A stretch of 64,000 nt of DNA from Phyllobacterium myrsinacearum (GTDB lineage: Bacteria > Pseudomonadota > Alphaproteobacteria > Rhizobiales > Rhizobiaceae): contig NZ_PVBT01000002.1 of NCBI RefSeq assembly GCF_002980555.1, positions 682,001-746,000 of the forward strand. The letters are read 5' to 3'. Both the position numbers and the translations under genes were made by a program. This document shows positions 1-8,474 of this stretch, piece by piece. Numbering within the stretch: position 1 is the stretch's first letter; each line of letters begins with the position of its first letter. The notes beneath the pieces are model-generated. The model was not told the DNA's origin and did no database searches. It saw only the letters and a program-made list of their open reading frames with translations.

Positions 1-331
1 CCTTGATGAAATAATCCATCTCCCCGGTCAGCGCATGGGCTTCCATCACTTCCGGCAGCTTGGAAATGAGATCGGAAAAGCGGCGGGCATTGTCCCTGTT
101 ATGGGTCGCAAGCGTGACCGAGATGATGTTGACGATGCCAAGCCCCAGCTTTTCGCGATCGATTTCCGCCCTGTAGCCGCGAATGAATCCCTCCTCCTCC
201 AGCCGCGACCGGCGGCGCGAGCATTGCGAGGCGGACAGATTGATCCGCTCGGAAAGTTCATTGTTCGTGAGTCGCCCGTCCTCCTGCAGGGAAGACAGTA
301 TTTTGCGGTCAAACGCGTCAAGTTGCTCCAT
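1..331 (-). CDS. Lrp/AsnC family transcriptional regulator (3' end outside window)
   Basis: This is the first ~110 residues of a one-component regulator; the rest lies beyond base 1. The N-terminus (MEQLDAFDRKILSSLQEDGR) followed by LTNNELSERINLS is the winged helix-turn-helix typical of Lrp/AsnC proteins, and the ligand-sensing domain begins near residue 55. The gene diverges from hppD with a 120-bp shared control region holding three palindromes, so it most likely controls hppD and itself. An amino or keto acid effector such as tyrosine or hydroxyphenylpyruvate is inferred, not shown. The start is the ATG at 331; the ATG four bases upstream is in another frame. Confidence 0.88.
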   Translation of the reverse strand, partial: MEQLDAFDRKILSSLQEDGRLTNNELSERINLSASQCSRRRSRLEEEGFIRGYRAEIDREKLGLGIVNIISVTLATHNRDNARRFSDLISKLPEVMEAHALTGEMDYFIK

Positions 332-366
332 TCATGCTTTCCTTGATAATGATGTGCACGAAACAT

Positions 367-435
367 GCATATTATGCCTCTGGGGAGCGTTGAAATGCAA
401 ACACTTTGCATGGTGTTTGCGCGATAATGCGCAAA
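367..435. promoter_or_regulatory. Cluster of three palindromes between Lrp regulator and hppD
   Basis: Three inverted repeats lie in the divergent control region: GCAT-att-ATGC (367-377), ATGCAA-acact-TTGCAT (395-411) and TTTGCGC-gataat-GCGCAAA (416-435). The last ends 16 bases before the hppD start codon. Multiple spaced palindromes are usual for Lrp/AsnC oligomers, so binding by the adjacent regulator is the natural reading. No footprint evidence exists here. Confidence 0.5.
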
Positions 436-451
436 GCCAGAGGAGGATGCC

Positions 452-1564
452 ATGGGCCCATTTCCGCACGACGCACCGGTCGCCACGATCAGCAAGGACA
501 ATCCTGCCGGAACGGATGGTTTTGAGTTTGTCGAGTTCTCGCATCCGGAGCCGGAAAAGCTGGAAGAACTCTTCACCCGGATGGGCTACATGCCCGTTGC
601 GCGGCACCGCTCCAAGAATGTGACGCTTTGGCGTCAGGGCGACATCAACTACATCCTCAACGCCGAACCCAATTCCCATGCAACGAAATTTGTCGGCGAG
701 CATGGTCCGTGTGCGCCGTCCATGGCCTGGCGCGTAGTCGATGCCAAGCATGCCTTCGAGCATGCGGTTGCCAAGGGCGCGACACCCTACACCGGCGATG
801 ACAAGACAATCGATGTTCCCGCCATCGTCGGTATCGGTGGGTCGATGCTGTATTTCATCGAAAAATATGGTGAGAAGGGCTCGGTCTACGACGACGAATT
901 TGAGTGGTTGGGCGAACGCGACCCGAAGCCGGAAGGTGTCGGGTTCTATTATCTCGACCACCTCACCCATAATGTCTATCGCGGCAATATGGACAAGTGG
1001 TGGGCATTCTACCGGGAACTCTTCGGCTTCAAGCAGATTCACTTCTTCGACATTGCCGGCAAGCTGACGGGCCTGGTGTCGCGCGCCATCACCTCCCCTT
1101 GCGGAAAGATCCGCATTCCGCTGAATGAATCAACGGACAACAAGAGCCAGATCGAGGAATATCTGCGCAAGTACAAGGGCGAAGGCATCCAGCACATCGC
1201 CGTTGGGACGGAAGCCATTTACGACGCAACGGACAAACTCGCGGACAATGGCCTCAAATTCATGCCCGGCCCGCCCGAGACCTATTACGACATGTCGCAT
1301 GAGCGCGTGCATGGTCATGACGAGCCGATCGAGCGGATGAAGAAGCACGGCATTCTCATCGATGGCGAAGGCGTGATCGACGGCGGCATGACAAAAATCC
1401 TGCTGCAGATTTTCTCCAAGACCGTTATCGGCCCGATCTTCTTCGAGTTCATCCAGCGCAAGGGCGATGAAGGCTTTGGTGAAGGCAATTTCCGCGCCCT
1501 GTTCGAGTCGATCGAAGAAGATCAGATCCGCCGCGGCGTGATCAAGGTCGCTGCCGCGGAATAA
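452..1564 (+). CDS. hppD: 4-hydroxyphenylpyruvate dioxygenase
   Basis: This enzyme converts 4-hydroxyphenylpyruvate to homogentisate, with decarboxylation, ring hydroxylation and side-chain migration, in tyrosine and phenylalanine breakdown. The 370-residue length is normal for the family and the protein has two vicinal-oxygen-chelate halves. The three Fe(II) ligands are recognisable: His170 in LDHLTHNV, His248 in GIQHIAV and Glu332 in FFEFIQR. An AGGAGG ribosome site at 441-446 fixes the ATG at 452. It stands alone on the plus strand, facing the hmgA-fah-maiA operon with mazEF between them, and diverges from an Lrp-type regulator. Confidence 0.97.
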   Translation: MGPFPHDAPVATISKDNPAGTDGFEFVEFSHPEPEKLEELFTRMGYMPVARHRSKNVTLWRQGDINYILNAEPNSHATKFVGEHGPCAPSMAWRVVDAKHAFEHAVAKGATPYTGDDKTIDVPAIVGIGGSMLYFIEKYGEKGSVYDDEFEWLGERDPKPEGVGFYYLDHLTHNVYRGNMDKWWAFYRELFGFKQIHFFDIAGKLTGLVSRAITSPCGKIRIPLNESTDNKSQIEEYLRKYKGEGIQHIAVGTEAIYDATDKLADNGLKFMPGPPETYYDMSHERVHGHDEPIERMKKHGILIDGEGVIDGGMTKILLQIFSKTVIGPIFFEFIQRKGDEGFGEGNFRALFESIEEDQIRRGVIKVAAAE

Positions 1565-1566
1565 AA

Positions 1567-1887
1567 TCAGCGCTTGCCGATGAGCGCGGCGGCCTTGCTG
1601 CGGATTTCGGCAAGCTCTGTTGCCGAAACCTTGCCCTTTTGCGATGCGCGGCGAACGCGCCAATCGAGGCTCTTGACCTGATCGGCAAGAACGGCGCCCG
1701 GCCGGTCACCTGCGATCAGCACTTCGAACGGATACCCCTTGATCTGTGTGGTCATGGGGCAGCAGAGCATCAGACCGGTCTTGCCATTATAACTGGCGGG
1801 GCTGAGTACAACGGCGGGACGATGGCCGGCCTGAGGATTGAAGTGCAGCCACACGATGTCACCGGCATCAGGTACATAGGCCGGCAT
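1567..1887 (-). CDS. mazF: MazF/PemK-family mRNA interferase toxin
   Basis: The 106-residue protein has the MazF/PemK barrel signature: an N-terminal GDIVWLHFNPQAGHRPAVVLS stretch (GDIVW, then G-HRP), the CCPMTT strand, and a C-terminal VLADQVKSLDWRVR segment. Family members cleave single-stranded RNA at short sequences; the cut site cannot be read from sequence. Its ATG overlaps the stop of the antitoxin gene by one base (TGATG), so the two are translationally coupled with the antitoxin first. The 3' end is only two bases from the hppD stop, so the pair is packed between two convergent catabolic units. Confidence 0.9.
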   Translation of the reverse strand: MPAYVPDAGDIVWLHFNPQAGHRPAVVLSPASYNGKTGLMLCCPMTTQIKGYPFEVLIAGDRPGAVLADQVKSLDWRVRRASQKGKVSATELAEIRSKAAALIGKR

Positions 1888-2129
1888 CAGAAGGATTCCT
1901 TGCCGACAGCAGCGCCAAAGTCGGCCTCGGAGTGCATGTTTTCGGATGTGACGCCCTCGATCAGCTGATCCAGGTCATACTCGGTTTGGCGGACTGGCTC
2001 GATGATGATCAGGCCGTCTTCCTCACGCACATCAACCACCGTATCGAGTTGCAGCCGGGCCGCGGTCATGACAGCGGCCGGGATACGCACCGAAGCGCTG
2101 TTCCCCCATTTCTTCACGGTTACACGCAT
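1887..2129 (-). CDS. mazE: MazE/PemI-like AbrB-fold antitoxin
   Basis: This 80-residue protein begins MRVTVKKWGNSASVRIP, the swapped-hairpin AbrB/MazE DNA-binding fold. The acidic, probably disordered C-terminal half should wrap the toxin. I chose the ATG at 2129 because GGAG lies 5-8 bases upstream; an in-frame ATG at 2141 would add four residues but has no such site. It precedes mazF and presumably represses the shared promoter through the palindrome at 2141-2161. It binds and neutralises the co-encoded MazF. Confidence 0.9.
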   Translation of the reverse strand: MRVTVKKWGNSASVRIPAAVMTAARLQLDTVVDVREEDGLIIIEPVRQTEYDLDQLIEGVTSENMHSEADFGAAVGKESF

Positions 2130-2140
2130 GATCAACTCCA

Positions 2141-2187
2141 TGTATCATCATTGTTGATACAGTAGTTTGTGCAGTTCGATGTGTCAA
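2141..2187 (-). promoter_or_regulatory. mazEF promoter with autoregulatory palindrome
   Basis: On the minus strand a perfect TTGACA -35 (2182-2187), a 17-base spacer and TACTGT (2159-2164) form a good sigma70-type promoter. Immediately downstream, and overlapping the -10, is the inverted repeat TGTATCA-N7-TGATACA (2141-2161), placed where a MazE or MazEF complex would block transcription. The promoter elements are read directly; the binding role is inferred from how such modules are normally controlled. Confidence 0.65.
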
Positions 2188-2193
2188 CAATGT

Positions 2194-2838
2194 CTATACG
2201 TCAGGCCTTGCCTTATCCGGATGGGCCGCTGCAAAAGCCTTGAGTTTTTCGCAGCGCCTGGAGATGGCATTCACCCGTTTCAGCCCTGCGATATCGGCCC
2301 CCCAGCGGTGTGCATTGTAAACCTGCGGAACCAGGCAGAAATCGGCCATGCCCGGCTTGTCGCCATGGCAGAACTTGCCGGTATCGGGAGAGTCGAGGAG
2401 CCGTTCGAAGGCCCCCAGTCCTTCTGCGATGAACTTCTGCATCCAGGTGTTGCGCGCTGCATCGCCATCTCCGGTGATATCCATGACATGCGCAACAACA
2501 TTCATGTTGCAGACCGGGTGAATATCCATCGCGATGGCATAGGACAGCGCCCGCACACGCTGCCTGCCTGCAGGATCAGGAGGCAGAAATCCCGCATCCG
2601 GGTAAATCTCGTCGAGATATTCGATAATGGCCAGGGATTGAGTCATCATCCGGCCGTCCATGGCCAATGTCGGAACGAGGCCTTGCGGGTTGCGGCTCAG
2701 ATTATCCGGCTGTTTGTGCTCGCCCTTCAGCAGATTGACGGGAACGGTGGCGTATTCCAGCTTGAGGCTTTGCAGCGCTATCCGCACCCGGTAGCTTGCC
2801 GACGAGCGCCAATAATCGAAGAGGATGAGCCCGCTCAT
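2194..2838 (-). CDS. maiA: Maleylacetoacetate isomerase (zeta-class glutathione transferase)
   Basis: This enzyme isomerises maleylacetoacetate to fumarylacetoacetate using glutathione. The 214-residue protein carries the zeta-class active-site motif SSASYRVRIAL at about residues 12-22, then NPQGLVPTL and the QSLAIIEYLDE glutathione-binding segment typical of thioredoxin-fold GST domains, and a helical C-terminal domain. Its ATG (2838) shares one base with the stop codon of fah (TGATG), giving tight coupling as the last gene of hmgA-fah-maiA. A GTG directly upstream is a less likely start. A mazEF module follows downstream on the same strand. Confidence 0.95.
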   Translation of the reverse strand: MSGLILFDYWRSSASYRVRIALQSLKLEYATVPVNLLKGEHKQPDNLSRNPQGLVPTLAMDGRMMTQSLAIIEYLDEIYPDAGFLPPDPAGRQRVRALSYAIAMDIHPVCNMNVVAHVMDITGDGDAARNTWMQKFIAEGLGAFERLLDSPDTGKFCHGDKPGMADFCLVPQVYNAHRWGADIAGLKRVNAISRRCEKLKAFAAAHPDKARPDV

Positions 2839-3860
2839 CACGCAGTGTCCGTTTGATAACGCGTCACCTGCTGCTCGATCGCACCGAAGACGGAATGACC
2901 GTCCTTGTCTTTCATTTCAATGCGCACGGTATCGCCAAACTGCATGAATGCCGTCTTTGGGGCGCCGTGATTGATTGTTTCGATCATGCGGATTTCCGCA
3001 ATGCAGGAATAACCCGCTCCTCCCTCCGCGACAGGTTTGCCCGGTCCGCCATCCAGTTTGTTGGAGACGGTGCCGGAGCCAATGATCGTTCCCGCCGACA
3101 GCGGGCGGGTTTTGGCGGCATGGGCGATGAGAACGGGGAAATCAAAGGTCATGTCGACGCCGGCATTGGCGCGGCCGAATGGCTTGCCGTTATAGTCGAC
3201 ACTCAGCGGCAGATGCACCTTGCCGCCGTCCCAGGCCTCGCCCAGTTCATCCGGCGTGACTGCAACCGGCGAGAAAGCCGAAGACGGTTTCGACTGGAAG
3301 AAACCGAAACCCTTGGCGAGTTCCGCCGGGATCAGACCGCGCAGGCTGACATCGTTGACCAGCATGACGAGACGGATGGCGCTGCGTGCCTGATCGGTTG
3401 TTGCGCCCATGGGCACATCGCCGACGACGACGGCCACTTCGCCTTCCATGTCGATGCCATAGGCTTCGTCCGCCATGACGATCGGCGCGCGGGGGCTGAG
3501 AAAACTGTCGGAGCCGCCCTGATACATCAGCGGATCGGTCCAGAAGCTCTCCGGCATCTCCGCTCCGCGGGCCTTGCGCACCAGTTCGACATGGTTGACG
3601 TAGGCCGATCCATCGGCCCACTGAAAGGCGCGCGGCAATGGCGACAACGCCTCATGTTCGTGAAAGCGCTCGGAGGGGACAGCTCCATGGTCGAGACTTT
3701 CGGCCAGCGCTTCCAGATGCGGGGCAATGCGCGCCCAGTTGTCGAGCGCGGATTGCAGGGTGGGCGTGAGAAACGACGCATCGGTGAAACGGGTCAAATC
3801 CCTGGACACGATGACGAGCTTGCCGTCCCGCGTTCCGTTGTTCAAAGATGCAAGCTTCAT
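2838..3860 (-). CDS. fah: Fumarylacetoacetate hydrolase family protein (fumarylacetoacetase)
   Basis: This is predicted to hydrolyse fumarylacetoacetate to fumarate and acetoacetate, the last step of the homogentisate pathway. The 340-residue product shows the FAH-fold metal site: an acidic E-x-E pair in [12 protein letters not shown], then an Asp in [11 protein letters not shown], followed by a [12 protein letters not shown] segment. The true start is the ATG at 3860, which overlaps the hmgA stop by four bases (ATGA); an upstream extension would lie wholly inside hmgA. FAH-fold enzymes vary in substrate, but the position between hmgA and maiA makes this assignment strong. Confidence 0.93.
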   Translation of the reverse strand: MKLASLNNGTRDGKLVIVSRDLTRFTDASFLTPTLQSALDNWARIAPHLEALAESLDHGAVPSERFHEHEALSPLPRAFQWADGSAYVNHVELVRKARGAEMPESFWTDPLMYQGGSDSFLSPRAPIVMADEAYGIDMEGEVAVVVGDVPMGATTDQARSAIRLVMLVNDVSLRGLIPAELAKGFGFFQSKPSSAFSPVAVTPDELGEAWDGGKVHLPLSVDYNGKPFGRANAGVDMTFDFPVLIAHAAKTRPLSAGTIIGSGTVSNKLDGGPGKPVAEGGAGYSCIAEIRMIETINHGAPKTAFMQFGDTVRIEMKDKDGHSVFGAIEQQVTRYQTDTA

Positions 3861-5173
3861 TCGGACCAGTCTCCTTCGGGTGTGCCGTTGAACCGCTTCT
3901 TCAGGTCCGTCCAGCAATCGGCATAATTGTCCTGCAGCGAGTCGAGTTCCGCTGCAAACCGGGTGAGATGCTGCGGGAAACGGGTTTCGAACATGAAGGC
4001 CAGGGTATTCTCCAGCTTGTGCGGTTTCAGTTCCACGGTCGATGCCTTGTTGAAGCCCATTGTATCCGGTCCGTGCGGCAGCATCATGTTGTGCAGGCTC
4101 ATGCCGCCTGGAACAAAGCCCTCCTCCTTGGCGTCGTACTGACCATAAACCAATCCCATGAATTCCGACATGATGTTGCGATGGTACCAGGGCGGGCGGA
4201 AACTGTGCTCGGCCACGAGCCAGCGCGGCGGGAAGATGACGAAATCGACGTTGGCGGTGCCCTCCTCGCCCGATGGCGCGGTCAGTACCGTGAAGATCGA
4301 CGGATCGGGATGGTCGAAGAGGATGGCGCCTACCGGCGAAAAGGTGCGCAGGTCGTACTTATACGGCGCGTAATTGCCATGCCATGCCACCACATCAAGC
4401 GGGGAATGGCCGAGATCCGTCCGATAGAACTTGCCGCACCATTTCACATGCAGGCGGCACGGGGTTTCCTTGTCCTCATAGGCGGCGACCGGCGTCTTGA
4501 AATCGCGCGGGTTGGCGAGGCAATTGGCGCCGATTGGTCCGCGATCCGGCAGCGCGAATTTCGCGCCATAATTTTCGCAGATATAGCCGCGGGCCTCACC
4601 GTCAAGCGTTGCAACCTTGAACACCATACCGCGCGGGATGATGCAGATTTCCGAGGGCTCGATCTCGATGATGCCCATCTCGGTGAATACCCGCAGACGG
4701 CCCTTTTCCGGCACCAGCAGCATTTCACCGTCGGCGTTGAAGAAATAGTCGTCCTCCATGTCGCGGTTGAACGCATAGACATGGGCGGCCATACCGGCCT
4801 GGCCGTGCACATCGCCGGCCGTGGTCATGGTGCGGATGCCGTCGATGAAATTCACCGGTTCCTTCGGCATGGGTGTCGGGTTCCAGCGCAGCTGACCGAT
4901 GGGGAGCTGATGATCGTCGAGATTGGGCGCGGTCTTCCAATCCTTGCGCGACGCGGGCGTGAAACGTCCGGAATGTTTGACCGACGGCCGGATGCGGTAA
5001 AGCCAGGACCGTTCGTTGATCCCGCGCGGTGCGGTGAAGGGGGAGCCGGACAGTTGCTCCGCATAAAGCCCATAGGCGCAGCGCTGCGGCGAATTCTGAC
5101 CCTGCGGCAGCGCGCCGGGAAGCGATTCTGTTTCGAAATCATTGCCGAAGCCCGGCATGTAGTGAAGGGTCAT
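3857..5173 (-). CDS. hmgA: Homogentisate 1,2-dioxygenase
   Basis: This cytosolic non-haem iron enzyme opens the homogentisate ring to maleylacetoacetate. The 438-residue length is standard. The iron ligands known from the human enzyme can be placed at His331 (WYHRN), Glu337 (MSEFMG) and His367 (LPHGPD). The start at ATG 5173 is preceded by GGGAGGA. It is the first gene of hmgA-fah-maiA and diverges from a MarR-type regulator across a 107-bp region with an imperfect inverted repeat, so induction by relief of MarR repression is likely. Confidence 0.97.
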   Translation of the reverse strand: MTLHYMPGFGNDFETESLPGALPQGQNSPQRCAYGLYAEQLSGSPFTAPRGINERSWLYRIRPSVKHSGRFTPASRKDWKTAPNLDDHQLPIGQLRWNPTPMPKEPVNFIDGIRTMTTAGDVHGQAGMAAHVYAFNRDMEDDYFFNADGEMLLVPEKGRLRVFTEMGIIEIEPSEICIIPRGMVFKVATLDGEARGYICENYGAKFALPDRGPIGANCLANPRDFKTPVAAYEDKETPCRLHVKWCGKFYRTDLGHSPLDVVAWHGNYAPYKYDLRTFSPVGAILFDHPDPSIFTVLTAPSGEEGTANVDFVIFPPRWLVAEHSFRPPWYHRNIMSEFMGLVYGQYDAKEEGFVPGGMSLHNMMLPHGPDTMGFNKASTVELKPHKLENTLAFMFETRFPQHLTRFAAELDSLQDNYADCWTDLKKRFNGTPEGDWSE

Positions 5174-5227
5174 GATCAATCCTCCCGATCATTCGAACAT
5201 ACCGGCGGAGAACGCCGCCGATCTATT

Positions 5228-5260
5228 TAGTTGCATTTGTGACGATCTTTTTTGTAACTA
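5228..5260. promoter_or_regulatory. Imperfect inverted repeat in hmgA / marR control region
   Basis: TAGTTGCA (5228-5235) faces TGTAACTA (5253-5260), with one mismatch in eight and a 17-base AT-rich centre. It sits between the two divergent start codons. Adjacent MarR proteins usually bind such repeats and repress both genes, with a pathway intermediate as inducer. The role is inferred. Confidence 0.4.
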
Positions 5261-5280
5261 TCAACGGCAAAGGAGATCAA

Positions 5281-5748
5281 ATGACCGGGAAACAGAGCGA
5301 GGCGGCAATGCCGCCGCTGGTGCTGGAGGATTTCATTCCCTACCGGCTGAACAAGGCGGCGGAGGCGATCAGTCAGCGCTTTGCCAGCCAATATCGCGAT
5401 GAATATGGCCTGACGCGGCCGGAATGGCGCACGCTGGCAACGCTTGGCCAGTTCGGTGCGCTGTCGGCGACGGCCATCGGCGCGCATTCATCCATGCACA
5501 AGACGAAGGTCAGCCGGGCGGTGTTTTCACTGGAGCAGCGCCATTGGCTCAAGCGCAAGCGCGACGAAGCCGACCGGCGGACCGAACATCTGGAACTGAC
5601 ACCGGCCGGGCGCAAGGCGTATCAGCATCTGGCGACGATGGCGCATGGCTATGAGACGGAACTGTTTGCCCGGCTCGGCGAACGCGGCGCTGCAGAGCTG
5701 AAGGCGGGGTTGTCGGCGCTGGAAGCCTACTACCGGCAGGGCCGGTAG
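5281..5748 (+). CDS. MarR family transcriptional regulator of the homogentisate operon
   Basis: The 155-residue protein fits the MarR fold: N-terminal dimerisation helix, a winged helix-turn-helix around LSATAIGAHSSMHKTKVSRAV, the wing RKRDEADRRTEHLELTPAGR, and a C-terminal dimerisation helix. An AGGAG site at about 5270-5274 supports the ATG at 5281. It diverges from hmgA, so it probably represses hmgA-fah-maiA and responds to homogentisate or a downstream acid. Bacterial homologues next to hmg genes behave this way, but the ligand cannot be read from sequence. Confidence 0.88.
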   Translation: MTGKQSEAAMPPLVLEDFIPYRLNKAAEAISQRFASQYRDEYGLTRPEWRTLATLGQFGALSATAIGAHSSMHKTKVSRAVFSLEQRHWLKRKRDEADRRTEHLELTPAGRKAYQHLATMAHGYETELFARLGERGAAELKAGLSALEAYYRQGR

Positions 5749-5766
5749 CGGCAGGTTGCGTGCTGG

Positions 5767-7236
5767 TCAGAACGGCATTTCGACCCGTGGCCAGATTTCG
5801 CGCGACAATTTCCGGTAGTCGGTTTTCTTCGGGTTGGACGGATAGGGCGCGCCGGCATCGATATAGATGATCTCTGCCGCGACCGGCTCGAAGCCTGCAT
5901 GAAAATGGTTGGTCGACTTGACCAGCAGGATGTTCTTGGACGCGGGTTCGATGCCGAGATTGGAAAAAATGTCGGGCTCGAACGTCTGGGTCCGGTTTGT
6001 ATTGAGGATGACCTCGATATCCGTGCCTTCAAGGCGGATGACCGCAGCCGGTCCGAGTGTGACCCGGCTCTTGCCGAAACTCTGCCAGCCTTCCTGCACG
6101 GCCCTCACGACGTCCACCCGGGCATCGATCGGTGCGCCGCCATCGGGACCTGCCTTGCCGCCGAAGCGCAGCTGGATTCGTGCGCCCTCACCGGCTGCGA
6201 GACAGAAGGTGACGGCAACCGGATCCCAGATCGTTGCCACGGCTACATTATCGATGCCGCGCTCGATGATGCGGCGCAGGATCAGCGTGCCGTCACCGGC
6301 AACGCCGCCGCCCGGATTATCCCAGACATCGGCGACAACCACCGGCTTTCCCGTCTTCTTTGCGGCGAGGGCGGCGGCCTTGTCGAGGCCTGTCTCGGTC
6401 CCCAGCATCGGCATGGCGGTGCGCCCGCGCATGCCAAAGATTTCCATGCCGAGGGATTCGGCCAGCGCCGCGCCGCGCGCTGCATCATTGTCGGTGACGA
6501 CCATGACCTGCGTGCCGAGTTCCGGCACATCGCCCGCCATGAAACCGTGGATCAGCGAGATGGAGAGAATGTTGTTCTTGCCCTGCATGGAATGAATCCG
6601 GTCGACGAAGGAACGCATCGGTTCGCGGCTGGTCGGGAAAACCCCGATCATGCGGCAATCGAAGGTAGAGATGACCGGCTTGATTTCACCCCGCAGCGTG
6701 CGCAGCGCGAGATCGACGACGTGTTCGCCGCGCTCGTAAAAATCCGTATGCGGGAATTCAAGGAAGGCAGCGAGAATATTCGAATTTTCGACGCGTTTGC
6801 GTGTCAGATGGCTGTGCGGATCAAGCTCCGACGCAATGAGCACGTCAGGGCCGACAATCGCGCGGATGCGCTCGAGCAGATCGCCTTCGCAATCATCATA
6901 GCCCTGGGCGACCATCGCCCCGTGCAGGCCAAGAATGACGGCGTCGACAGGCATGGCCGCCTGCAGCTGGCCGAGAATTTCGTCGCGCAGTTCCTCGTAA
7001 GCCCGCTGCTGCAAAAGCCCGCCGGGTTCGGCCCAGGTCGCGGTGCCCTCGATGAGTTCAAAACCCTCTTCGCGCGCGCGGCGGCGCAGAACCACCATGG
7101 GGGCCGAGCACAGCGTCGGTGTTTCCGGATGTTCGCCGGGGGCCGCATAGAAGGCCATTTCAAAACTGGCACGGTCGGTTGGTACAGGCGAAAACGTATT
7201 GGTTTCCGTCGCAAGGGATGCGGTGAAGATGCGCAT
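5767..7236 (-). CDS. M81 family metallohydrolase (MlrC-like)
   Basis: The 489-residue protein matches the M81/MlrC architecture: an N-terminal domain (about 1-290, starting MRIFTASLATETNTFSPVPT) and a C-terminal MlrC domain (about 300-475, with DNPGGGVAGDGT). Candidate zinc ligands lie in GLHGAMVAQGYDD, ELDPHSHLT and FPHTDFYERG. MlrC is known from microcystin degradation, where it cleaves linear peptides, but most members are uncharacterised amide-bond hydrolases. It is the last gene of a minus-strand unit with RidA and an importer, so the substrate is probably whatever that importer brings in. Confidence 0.88.
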   Translation of the reverse strand: MRIFTASLATETNTFSPVPTDRASFEMAFYAAPGEHPETPTLCSAPMVVLRRRAREEGFELIEGTATWAEPGGLLQQRAYEELRDEILGQLQAAMPVDAVILGLHGAMVAQGYDDCEGDLLERIRAIVGPDVLIASELDPHSHLTRKRVENSNILAAFLEFPHTDFYERGEHVVDLALRTLRGEIKPVISTFDCRMIGVFPTSREPMRSFVDRIHSMQGKNNILSISLIHGFMAGDVPELGTQVMVVTDNDAARGAALAESLGMEIFGMRGRTAMPMLGTETGLDKAAALAAKKTGKPVVVADVWDNPGGGVAGDGTLILRRIIERGIDNVAVATIWDPVAVTFCLAAGEGARIQLRFGGKAGPDGGAPIDARVDVVRAVQEGWQSFGKSRVTLGPAAVIRLEGTDIEVILNTNRTQTFEPDIFSNLGIEPASKNILLVKSTNHFHAGFEPVAAEIIYIDAGAPYPSNPKKTDYRKLSREIWPRVEMPF

Positions 7237-7258
7237 GAAAATGCCTGTTCTTTATATA

Positions 7259-7624
7259 TCAGAGGGGCTTGTAGGCAATGGCTTCGATTTCGATCTTGAT
7301 ATCGATCATCAGACGCGATTCAATCGTTGTGCGTGCTGGCGGGTTCTGCGGAAAATAGGCCGCGTAGGTCTTGTTGAAGGCGGCGAACTCGCGCGCATCT
7401 TCGAGAATGACAAAGGTCTTCACCACATCGGACAGATCCGCGCCGGCCAGTGCCAACGCTGCCTTGATGTTCTCCATCACCTGCCTTGTCTGCGCCTCGA
7501 TGCCGCCTGTGATGACCGTGCCATCGCCGCCGACCGGGACCTGGCCGGAAATGTAGATGAAATCTCCGGCGCGGACGGCCGGTGACAGCGGCACATGTGA
7601 TGATCCGAAATGCTGTTTTGTCAT
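7259..7624 (-). CDS. RidA family enamine/imine deaminase
   Basis: The 121-residue protein is a standard RidA (YjgF/UK114) subunit, which forms trimers and hydrolyses reactive 2-enamines and imines released by PLP enzymes. The catalytic arginine is present (Arg98 in PPARTTIE), as is the C-terminal KIEIEAIA strand with its conserved Glu, so this is the deaminating type and not an orphan Rid variant. The ATG at 7624 is 22 bases downstream of the permease stop. A PLP enzyme that should release just such intermediates lies in the same island at 13697-14755. Confidence 0.93.
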   Translation of the reverse strand: MTKQHFGSSHVPLSPAVRAGDFIYISGQVPVGGDGTVITGGIEAQTRQVMENIKAALALAGADLSDVVKTFVILEDAREFAAFNKTYAAYFPQNPPARTTIESRLMIDIKIEIEAIAYKPL

Positions 7625-7646
7625 GATGTTCAATTCCTGTGCTTGA

Positions 7647-8474
7647 TTATTTGACGGCGCCGATGGAAAGCCCGCGCACGAGATAGCGCTGCAACCACGC
7701 AAAGAGAATGGCGACCGGGACGGATGCCACAAATGCCGCAGCCATGACGTAGTGCCAGTCGACCGTGTAACGGCCGGCGACAAGCGACAGCACGCGGATC
7801 GGCAGGGTATAATTCTCCTCCTTGCGCAGCATGGTGAGCGCGATGACGAACTCGTTCCAGGCATTGATGAAGGTGAAGATGGCGGTGACGACCATTGCGG
7901 GGACGGCAAGCGGCAGGAAGACGCTGCGCAGCGTGCGCCAGCGATTTGCCCCTTCCATCCACGCGGCCTCTTCAAGATCGCGCGGGATGGTGGAGAAATA
8001 GCTTTGCAGCATCCATACGCAGAAGGCGATGTTGAAGCCGGTGTAGATGATGACAAGCACGTTCAAGTTGTCGATCATCCCGGCATTGGCGACGAGCCGG
8101 AACAGGCCGATGACCAGCACAATGGGCGACAGCATCTGCGAGACAAGGAGGAACTGCCGGTAGGCGTTGCGGCCGGCAAACTGGTAGCGGCTGAGGGCAT
8201 AGGCGGCAGGAATGGAGACGATGATTGTCAGCAGGGTCGACAGCGTCGACACATAGAGCGAATTGGCAAGCGCCGAGGCAATGCCCGAGGTCTGCCACAT
8301 CTCCGAAAAGTTCTGCCAGTGCAGCTCTTCCGGCCACCAGGTGGGGTTGAGCACTTCGGTTGCCGATTTGAGTGACGTGATCGTCATGACGACATAGGGA
8401 AAGAGAATCACCACCACGATGGGCGACAGGAACAGCCAGAACAGGATCGAGCGCTTGAGCTTGGCGTTCATCAT
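7647..8474 (-). CDS. ABC importer permease, MalG-like (CUT1 family)
   Basis: The 275-residue inner-membrane protein has six predicted transmembrane segments, starting with [20 protein letters not shown]. It carries the cytoplasmic EAA loop ([19 protein letters not shown]) that docks with the ATPase. It is the second permease of a carbohydrate-uptake-1 type importer; its start overlaps the stop of the preceding permease by four bases. GGAG five bases before the ATG at 8474 supports that start, though the adjacent ATG at 8471 is possible. Confidence 0.92.
   Translation of the reverse strand: MMNAKLKRSILFWLFLSPIVVVILFPYVVMTITSLKSATEVLNPTWWPEELHWQNFSEMWQTSGIASALANSLYVSTLSTLLTIIVSIPAAYALSRYQFAGRNAYRQFLLVSQMLSPIVLVIGLFRLVANAGMIDNLNVLVIIYTGFNIAFCVWMLQSYFSTIPRDLEEAAWMEGANRWRTLRSVFLPLAVPAMVVTAIFTFINAWNEFVIALTMLRKEENYTLPIRVLSLVAGRYTVDWHYVMAAAFVASVPVAILFAWLQRYLVRGLSIGAVK

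Noticed and set aside
5899-7299. A 466-codon plus-strand frame over the M81 gene
   Set aside because: It is an antisense shadow of a well-recognised M81 protein, with no family features.
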